Part shown: positions 1-4,566 of the stretch, in pieces
Numbering within the stretch: position 1 is the stretch's first letter
How the letters are laid out: every line of letters begins with the position of its first letter
DNA from: 66-474 sp039923855
GTDB taxonomy: Bacteria > Pseudomonadota > Gammaproteobacteria > Xanthomonadales > Rhodanobacteraceae
DNA length: 7,023 nucleotides
Direction: 5' to 3'
Assembly (NCBI GenBank): GCA_039923855.1
Contig: JBDTBW010000008.1
Span: 1 to 7,023, forward strand
Position numbers and translations under genes: made by a program
Notes under the pieces: generated by a model
Databases searched by the model: none
What the model saw: only the letters and a program-made list of their open reading frames with translations
What the model was told of the DNA's origin: nothing

Positions 1-124
1 GCGTGTCATCGGTTTGTATTGCCAGCCCGGCAGAATCGTAGCCGCGGTACTCCAGCGCCTTCAGACCGGCGATCAGGATCGGGACGACATCACGCTGCGC
101 CGCGGCGGCGACTATTCCACACAT
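1..124 (-). CDS. glmS: Glucosamine-6-phosphate synthase (glutamine:fructose-6-phosphate aminotransferase), N-terminal fragment
   Basis: This minus-strand gene starts with ATG at 124-122 and runs off the left edge, so only 41 codons are visible. The translation begins MCGIVAAAAQRDVVPILIAG and continues through LEYRGYDSAGLAI. This is the class II glutamine amidotransferase N-terminus of GlmS: Cys2, exposed after Met removal, is the nucleophile that releases ammonia from glutamine, and RGYDSAG is a family signature. The family converts fructose-6-phosphate and glutamine to glucosamine-6-phosphate in the cytoplasm, the first step to UDP-GlcNAc for peptidoglycan, LPS and amino-sugar exopolysaccharide. 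A minus-strand AAGGAA (133-138) lies 8 bases before the ATG and fixes the start. The gene is divergent from the exopolysaccharide transferase gene at 413. The sugar isomerase domains lie outside the window. PurF and AsnB share the amidotransferase fold, but the early residues fit GlmS best. Confidence 0.95.
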   Translation of the reverse strand, partial: MCGIVAAAAQRDVVPILIAGLKALEYRGYDSAGLAIQTDDT

Positions 125-175
125 GGGACGATTTCCTTGGGATTTGGCTTTCAGAGAGCAACAAGATACATGCCA

Positions 176-195
176 CAGCACCTCTTCCGGTGCTG
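176..195. repeat. Perfect 7-bp hairpin in the glmS leader
   Basis: CAGCACC (176-182) and GGTGCTG (189-195) are perfect inverted repeats around a 6-base loop. The hairpin sits 51 bases upstream of the glmS start codon, so it would lie in the glmS mRNA leader if the promoter is further right. No T-run follows it on either strand, so it is not an intrinsic terminator. It could be a leader stem or a protein-binding dyad; its function is unknown. Confidence 0.4.
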
Positions 196-358
196 ATCCG
201 GGCGGGCATTCCCCGGCGAGGGTTTTTATGGCAACGGGCTTGCGGGGCTTCTGCGGCACGGCTTATGCAAGAGACCTCTCACCAAGTGTGAACCACCGCA
301 CAGATAGCGACTCCATTAAGGCCGTTGGGAGACAATACCCGGCCCGGCAGGAGTCAGG

Positions 359-393
359 GCGGGTTGTTCGGCGTTTGCGGGGCCGAGACCCGC
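359..393 (+). promoter_or_regulatory. Two-step hairpin just upstream of the exopolysaccharide transferase ribosome-binding site
   Basis: An outer stem, GCGGGT (359-364) with ACCCGC (388-393), encloses an inner stem, TCGGC (368-372) with GCCGA (382-386). That gives 11 base pairs with a small asymmetric internal loop and a 9-base terminal loop. It ends 6 bases before the AAGGAG ribosome-binding site, so on a plus-strand transcript it would fold right next to the translation start. No poly-T tract follows. A role in translation control or mRNA stability is inference, and I recognise no named riboswitch. Confidence 0.4.
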
Positions 394-412
394 AATCCAA
401 GGAGAGAGGGTG

Positions 413-1813
413 ATGTTTCGCTTCATGGGAAAACGGCTGCTCGGTTGGCTGCTGTTCTTGATTGTCGCTGAGTTCGCCCTGCTGCTGGTGAGCACCTACG
501 CCGCGGTGCACCTGCGCTTCTGGAGCGATCCGGGGTATCAGGTGCAATTCGGGCACGCGCTGAGGCTGCGGGCGCTGCTGCTGGTGGCGATGGTCATGCT
601 GGGCATGGCCGCGCTGGGCCATTATCAGCGGCATCTGCGCGCGAGCTGGCTGGGGCTGTTTACGCGCCAAGCGGTCGGCTTCATGCTCGGCGGCATCGCG
701 CTGGTGGTGCTCTACTATCTCGCTCCGGCCACTTACATCGGCCGCGGCGTACTGGCGCTTGCGCTGGTCGTTGGCTTCGTCGCCGTGACGCTGTTCCGCT
801 ATTTCTTTCTGCAGCTCGTGGACGCGGAATTGTTCAAGCGTAGGGTGGCAGTGCTCGGCGCCGGCCACCGCGCAGCACTGATCGCGCAGCGCATGCGACG
901 GAGCACCGACTGCCGCGGATTCCGCATCCTGGGTTTCGTGCCGATCGGAGACGAGAAGATCGAGGTTGCGCCCAGTCAAATCCTGCATCCGGATCGCCAG
1001 CTGTACCAATGGGTGGACTTGCTGCGGATCGATGAACTGGTGGTCGGTCCCGATGACCGCCGCGGCGCGCTGCCGATGGGTGAATTGCTGGAATGCAAGC
1101 AGCGTGGCGTCGTACTCACCGAACTGGCCACGTTCTTCGAACGCGAGTCGGGCCAGATCAAGATGAACCTGGCGAACCCGGCATGGTTGGTGTTTTCCGA
1201 CGGCTTCAACGCCTCGCCGTTGCGGCGCATGAGCAAGCGCAGCTTTGACGTGTTGGTGGCGTTCTGCGTGCTTGCGGTGACCTGGCCGTTCATGTTGCTG
1301 GTGGCGCTGGCGATCTGGATCGAATCGGGACCCGGCGCGCCACTTCTTTATTGGCAGGAGCGCGTGGGCGAACGCGGCAAGGTGTTCTCGCTGATCAAGT
1401 TCCGCAGCATGCGCACCGACGCGGAGCAGGATGGCGTGCCGCGCTGGGCGAGCCACAACGACAGCCGCGTCACCCGGGTCGGGCGCTTCATCCGCAAGGG
1501 CCGGCTGGACGAGTTGCCGCAGTTGTGGAACGTGTTGCGTGGCGACATGAGCTTCATCGGCCCGCGCCCGGAGCGGCCGCAATTCGTCGATGATTTCAAC
1601 GCCAGAATCCGCTATTACCCGCTCCGCCATTGCGTCAAGCCGGGCCTCACCGGCTGGGCACAGTTGCGTTACCCGTATGGCTCGTCGGCGCAGGACGCCG
1701 AAGAAAAGCTCAAGTTCGACCTGTTCTATGTCAAGAACCACAATCTGATGTTCGACTTGACGATCCTGCTGCAGACCGTGGAGATCGTGCTGTTCCGGCG
1801 CGGCGCGCGTTGA
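413..1813 (+). CDS. Exopolysaccharide polyprenyl-phosphate sugar-1-phosphate transferase (EpsB/WcaJ-type, PEP-CTERM-locus-like)
   Basis: This enzyme type is an inner-membrane phosphoglycosyl transferase that moves a sugar-1-phosphate from a UDP-sugar onto undecaprenyl phosphate, the first step of exopolysaccharide repeat-unit synthesis. The protein has 466 residues, normal for the family. Four hydrophobic segments lie near residues 11-33, 50-69, 88-107 and 112-135. A nucleotide-binding-like region follows (RVAVLGAG, 144-151), then a further membrane segment near 277-302 and the C-terminal catalytic domain. Visible catalytic motifs are KFRSMRTDAE (329-338), the Asp366-Glu367 dyad in GRLDELPQLWNVLRGDMSF (363-381) and the PRPERP block (384-389). 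Family members are often found with PEP-CTERM exosortase loci, but none is visible here. I chose ATG 413 over the adjacent GTG at 410 because AAGGAG at 399-404 is then 8 bases away. The sugar (Glc, Gal or an N-acetyl sugar) cannot be told from sequence. The gene is divergent from glmS and convergent with the J-domain gene. Confidence 0.93.
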   Translation: MFRFMGKRLLGWLLFLIVAEFALLLVSTYAAVHLRFWSDPGYQVQFGHALRLRALLLVAMVMLGMAALGHYQRHLRASWLGLFTRQAVGFMLGGIALVVLYYLAPATYIGRGVLALALVVGFVAVTLFRYFFLQLVDAELFKRRVAVLGAGHRAALIAQRMRRSTDCRGFRILGFVPIGDEKIEVAPSQILHPDRQLYQWVDLLRIDELVVGPDDRRGALPMGELLECKQRGVVLTELATFFERESGQIKMNLANPAWLVFSDGFNASPLRRMSKRSFDVLVAFCVLAVTWPFMLLVALAIWIESGPGAPLLYWQERVGERGKVFSLIKFRSMRTDAEQDGVPRWASHNDSRVTRVGRFIRKGRLDELPQLWNVLRGDMSFIGPRPERPQFVDDFNARIRYYPLRHCVKPGLTGWAQLRYPYGSSAQDAEEKLKFDLFYVKNHNLMFDLTILLQTVEIVLFRRGAR

Positions 1814-1838
1814 GGGGCGCGGTGTTAAGCAGAGCCCC
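1814..1838. terminator. Possible weak bidirectional terminator between convergent genes
   Basis: The 26-base gap between the stop codons of two convergent genes contains GGGGC (1814-1818) and GCCCC (1834-1838), a 5-bp GC stem with a 15-base loop. On the plus strand it is followed by an AT-rich TAATTATT (1841-1848) rather than a true T-run, and nothing T-rich follows on the minus strand. The position suits a shared terminator, but the stem is short, so the call is tentative. Confidence 0.25.
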
Positions 1839-1839
1839 G

Positions 1840-2298
1840 CTAATTATTGATGACGCCGACGCCCCACACCGCCCACGCCAGCGCCAACAGGATCAGCAGC
1901 GCAAGCGCGTATCGCCGCCAGATGGCCGCGGGTTCGGGCGCGCTACGCCGGGGCGGGCCGTGTTCCCGTCGGCTCGCGGCGGGGTGCGGGTTGCCGGTCG
2001 TGACGTGATCCCCCTCCGCGGCATGGCCGTTGTTGATCGAGCCGGCGCGCCGCGATGCAGGCTCGGCGCCCGGCAACCGGCCGTAACGACGCTCGAACGC
2101 TATCGCCGCGCTGTAGAGCGCGGTCAACCGCTGCAGACGCTCCGGATCCGGCGCTTTCGACTGCTCGTCGGCGCGTCGGTCCGGGTGCAGTTGCACCACC
2201 CGCCGGCGGTAGGCCTGCTTCAACTCGGACAGTCCACAAGCCCCCGGATTCAGCTCGAGCTCGTGGTAAAGCATGAGAAAGTCCGTGTCGCTGACCAT
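1840..2298 (-). CDS. Small membrane-anchored J-domain (DnaJ-like) protein
   Basis: This 152-residue protein has a short N-terminal J domain (about residues 5-70) with the HPD tripeptide at 38-40 in VVQLHPDRR. HPD is the signature that stimulates Hsp70/DnaK ATPase. A low-complexity Pro/Ala/Arg linker (about 75-125) follows, then one hydrophobic segment (about 128-149, RYALALLILLALAWAVWGVG) and a two-residue tail. There is no Gly/Phe region, zinc finger or DnaJ C-terminal domain, so this is a class III J-protein, probably tail-anchored with the J domain in the cytoplasm. Such proteins are known to bring DnaK to a membrane-linked client; the client here is unknown. The start is ATG (complement of 2296-2298) with a purine-rich AGAGG close upstream. 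The gene is convergent with the sugar transferase and divergent from the oxygenase operon, with the foldback 2386-2572 in its upstream region. Confidence 0.85.
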   Translation of the reverse strand: MVSDTDFLMLYHELELNPGACGLSELKQAYRRRVVQLHPDRRADEQSKAPDPERLQRLTALYSAAIAFERRYGRLPGAEPASRRAGSINNGHAAEGDHVTTGNPHPAASRREHGPPRRSAPEPAAIWRRYALALLILLALAWAVWGVGVINN

Positions 2299-2385
2299 AC
2301 GCCTCTTCCCCGCAATACCCGATCTTACCGCGTCGGGCCGCGCGGCGATGGCGATGATAATACCTGTGGCATGATTCGCGCTTGC

Positions 2386-2572
2386 GGTTCAAGGCGGGTG
2401 GACTGTAACGCCCATTTTAGTAGCGGCTCGTTTGGTCTCGTGGCGCTGGGCTTGGTCTTCACCCGGCCCATAGCTTTGACCATGAGCCTCGCTCCAGACT
2501 TGCGCCCAGCACCACGATCCACGGCGCGAGCCATCTCCCAAATGAAGGTTAAGTCCACTAGAATCTTGAGCC
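2386..2572. repeat. 187-base foldback element: MITE-like non-autonomous insertion or structured RNA
   Basis: Nested inverted repeats pair across the whole stretch. From outside in: GGTTCAAG (2386-2393) with CTTGAGCC (2565-2572, one wobble); GTGGACT (2398-2404) with AGTCCAC (2552-2558); TAAC (2406-2409) with GTTA (2548-2551); CATTT (2413-2417) with AAATG (2540-2544); GGCTCG (2425-2430) with CGAGCC (2527-2532); TCGTGGCGCTGGGC (2438-2451) with 2504-2517, 13 of 14 paired; and a small inner hairpin GGCCCAT (2465-2471) with ATGAGCC (2482-2488). Ends of the form GTGGACT..TAAC..CATTT look like imperfect terminal inverted repeats of an insertion sequence. I see no transposase and no clear target-site duplication. 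No open frame in the stretch looks like a protein I recognise. Several C-A mismatches would be G-U pairs in a minus-strand RNA. The structure is directly visible; its identity is open. Confidence 0.65.
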
Positions 2573-2592
2573 CGGCGCAGGTGTAACCGCAC

Positions 2593-3528
2593 ATGATGCA
2601 CGAGGGAGCAATTCAGACAGTCGCGCGCTCGTCGCCGACGTTTTCGTCCGGCTGGGTCGAGCGCGTCAGCGGTATCGGCATGCGGGAATTCGTGCGTCGC
2701 TATCGCAAACCGCGGCGACCGGTGATCCTGTCCGATGCCTTGCACGGCTGGAGCGCGGTGGGGCGATTCACGCCGGAGTTCTTCAAACAGGCATACGCCG
2801 ATCGGGTGGTGCGGGCACGCGGGCGCGAATATCGGCTGGCCGAGATCATCGATCTGCAACTCGCATCGACACCAGAGCGGCCGGCGCCGTATCCGTGCAC
2901 CTTGTCCCTGACCCAATTTCCGGAGTTGCGCGCGGATGTCATGCCGCGATTCGGATACAGCCTGCCCAACAGGCATACGCACCCGCTGATGCCGAAGGGC
3001 ATGTTCGAGACCGTCTATCACACCGAGATCTTTTTCGGCGGTTCGAACGGCAACTTTCCCTTGCTGCATTACGATTATCTGAGGATGCACGCATGGATCA
3101 CGCAGGTGTACGGTGACAAGGAATTCACGCTGTACGAGCCCGGCCAGGAACACCTGCTGTATGTGGATCCCAAGACGCCGTGGTTGTCGACCATCGAACG
3201 TTCGCACGATCCAGACTACGAGCGCTATCCGCTGTTTCGCCAGGCGCGCAGCCACAAGGTCGTGCTGCATGCGGGCGATGCACTATGGTTGCCGTGCGGA
3301 ACCTGGCATACCGCCCGCTGCCTCAACATGGGGATTACCGTTGCGTTCGATCAACTCGAAGCCGGCAATTGGCGTGAGTTCGTCGGGGAGACCGTTGCGC
3401 ATTATCGGCGTCAGGGCAAGCGCGTCAAGGCTTTGGGCTTGGGTGCATATCTTGCAGCGTTGGGTCCATGCTTGGGATTGGCCGAGCGCTTCGGCGTCAA
3501 CCGGCGTGCCGATTGGGGACAGCCGTAA
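2593..3528 (+). CDS. JmjC/cupin_8-type Fe(II)/2-oxoglutarate oxygenase, first copy
   Basis: This 311-residue cytoplasmic protein belongs to the cupin-like JmjC oxygenases, which use Fe(II), O2 and 2-oxoglutarate to hydroxylate amino-acid side chains or peptides. The RPVILSD block (42-48) is the usual N-terminal signature. The metal triad is His159-x-Asp161 in LLHYD and His239 in GTWHTAR. Lys176 in YGDKEFTLYEP is the likely 2-oxoglutarate anchor. The 78-residue Asp-to-distal-His spacing matches the human factor-inhibiting-HIF type. The last 40 residues are a hydrophobic/amphipathic helical tail. The start is ATG 2593 (or the adjacent ATG 2596) with only a weak AGG at 2579-2581, so the N-terminus is uncertain. 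It is the first gene of a same-strand set with a paralogue, an A-PCP protein and a polyketide synthase, so a tailoring role in a secondary-metabolite pathway is plausible. The substrate is unknown. Confidence 0.88.
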   Translation: MMHEGAIQTVARSSPTFSSGWVERVSGIGMREFVRRYRKPRRPVILSDALHGWSAVGRFTPEFFKQAYADRVVRARGREYRLAEIIDLQLASTPERPAPYPCTLSLTQFPELRADVMPRFGYSLPNRHTHPLMPKGMFETVYHTEIFFGGSNGNFPLLHYDYLRMHAWITQVYGDKEFTLYEPGQEHLLYVDPKTPWLSTIERSHDPDYERYPLFRQARSHKVVLHAGDALWLPCGTWHTARCLNMGITVAFDQLEAGNWREFVGETVAHYRRQGKRVKALGLGAYLAALGPCLGLAERFGVNRRADWGQP

Positions 3529-3532
3529 AACG

Positions 3533-3611
3533 CGGCCCGGCTTGCCGAAAGCCTTTCCGGACGCAGCCTGCAGGCTGGAGGCACTGAGGGTGCGGGCCGT
3601 CACCGTTTTTT
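3533..3611 (+). promoter_or_regulatory. Inverted-repeat cluster with T-run between the two oxygenase genes (possible attenuator)
   Basis: The 96-base gap between the paralogous genes is packed with dyads. CGGCCCG (3533-3539) pairs with CGGGCCG (3593-3599) and encloses a small hairpin CCGAAA/TTTCCGG (3545-3560, one bulge) and a perfect 14-base palindrome CAGCCTGCAGGCTG (3564-3577). A run of six T (3606-3611) begins 6 bases after the outer stem and directly abuts the ribosome-binding site of the next gene. The T-run is too far from the stem for a textbook terminator, but partial termination or an operator at the palindrome would allow separate control of the downstream genes. The pairing is seen; the function is inference. 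Confidence 0.4.
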
Positions 3612-3624
3612 GAGGGCAACCATC

Positions 3625-4566
3625 GTGAACGCGCAACAGACGGCCGTGACGCAGCATCTGGACACCGATCCGGTGGAGGCCGGCATCGCGGTGGACCGCC
3701 GCAACGGGCTCGGTATCGCCGAGTTCAACGCCGAATACCGGGATCCGCGGCGGCCGGTGATCCTGACCGATGCGTCGCGCGAATGGCCGGTGTATGGACG
3801 CGGCACGCCCGAGTATTTCCGCAGCAGGTATGGCGAGCGCAAGCTGCCGTTGTGGGGAGCTGAATACCGGCTCGCGGATCTGCTCGATCTGCTCGCCGCC
3901 TCGAGCGCGGAGCAACCGGGTCCTTACCCGTGCAAGTACGAGATAGCCAGGAGCTTCCGCGAATTGCTGCCGGAGGTTTCGCCGCGCTTCCGTTACAGCC
4001 TGCCGGATCGGCAGGCGAATCGGCTGATCCCGCAGCGTCTTTTCAGCGAAGTCAACAATCTGGAAATTTTTTTCGGTGGTTCCAGCGGGCAGTTTCCCTA
4101 TATCCACTACGACGTGTTCCACCTGCACGCCTGGATTACCCAGTTGCATGGGGACAAGGAGTTCACGCTGTATGCGCCAAACCAGGAGCCTCTCCTCTAT
4201 GTCAATCCGGAGATGCCTTGGCAGTCCGGCATCAAGAATCATCATCGGCCGGATTACGAACGCTATCCGCTGTTCCGCCAGGCGAATTCGCGGAAAGTGG
4301 TCATCCACGCGGGCGAGACCTTGTTCCTGCCGTGCGGTTGGTGGCATACGGCGCGCAGCTTGAACCTGACGATTTCGGTCGCGTTCGATCAGCTTGGTGC
4401 CGACAACTGGGCGGATTTCGTCGCCGATGTCGGCGGCGAACAACGCCGTCTCGGTCATCGCGGCAAAGCGCTGATGCTTGGTTCATACTTGAGCGCGCTT
4501 GACCCATTGCTGTGGCTGGGTGAGCGAATGGGCGTGGATCAGTCCCGCCAGTGGGGTCGTCGATGA
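3625..4566 (+). CDS. JmjC/cupin_8-type Fe(II)/2-oxoglutarate oxygenase, second copy
   Basis: This 313-residue paralogue of the preceding gene aligns along nearly its whole length, with roughly half of positions identical by eye and long shared blocks such as HAWITQ, GDKEFTLY and DYERYPLFRQA. The metal triad is complete: His161-x-Asp163 in YIHYD and His241 in GWWHTAR, with Lys178 as the likely 2-oxoglutarate ligand and the same 78-residue Asp-to-His spacing. Both copies are therefore predicted active Fe(II)/2-oxoglutarate hydroxylases. I chose GTG 3625 because GAGG at 3612-3615 lies 9 bases upstream; the in-frame TTG at 3610 would overlap that site. The N-terminal 40 residues differ from copy one. 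The stop overlaps the start of the A-PCP gene (ATGA, 4563-4566), so the two are translationally coupled, which argues that this oxygenase works in the same pathway. The substrate is unknown. Confidence 0.9.
   Translation: MNAQQTAVTQHLDTDPVEAGIAVDRRNGLGIAEFNAEYRDPRRPVILTDASREWPVYGRGTPEYFRSRYGERKLPLWGAEYRLADLLDLLAASSAEQPGPYPCKYEIARSFRELLPEVSPRFRYSLPDRQANRLIPQRLFSEVNNLEIFFGGSSGQFPYIHYDVFHLHAWITQLHGDKEFTLYAPNQEPLLYVNPEMPWQSGIKNHHRPDYERYPLFRQANSRKVVIHAGETLFLPCGWWHTARSLNLTISVAFDQLGADNWADFVADVGGEQRRLGHRGKALMLGSYLSALDPLLWLGERMGVDQSRQWGRR

Noticed and set aside
240..269. Promoter-like TTGCGG with TATGCA before the exopolysaccharide gene
   Set aside because: Only about half of each hexamer matches consensus; such matches are common by chance.
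263..1741. Long minus-strand open frame (about 490 codons) opposite the sugar transferase gene
   Set aside because: It is the antisense shadow of a clear transferase gene. Its translation is a His/Gln/Arg-rich mix with no recognisable motif, as expected opposite GC-rich coding sequence.
2536..2564. Sigma-70-like promoter with TAGAAT (2559-2564) before the first oxygenase gene
   Set aside because: The -10-like hexamer is fair, but nothing like TTGACA lies 16-18 bases upstream, and the site is inside the foldback arm, so it may be chance.
2386..2572. 6S RNA, tmRNA, SRP RNA, RNase P RNA or a known riboswitch
   Set aside because: The length recalls 6S RNA, but none of the conserved sequence blocks I know for these families is present, and the usual gene neighbours of 6S RNA are absent.
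1630..2586. Plus-strand frame running across the transferase end, the J-domain gene and the foldback
   Set aside because: It overlaps two well-supported genes in another frame or strand, and its product has no coherent domain.
2325..2594. Minus-strand 89-codon frame in the gap before the first oxygenase gene
   Set aside because: It runs through the foldback arms and is explained by the inverted repeats; I see no motif and no good ribosome-binding site. It could be re-examined if the foldback proves to be expressed.
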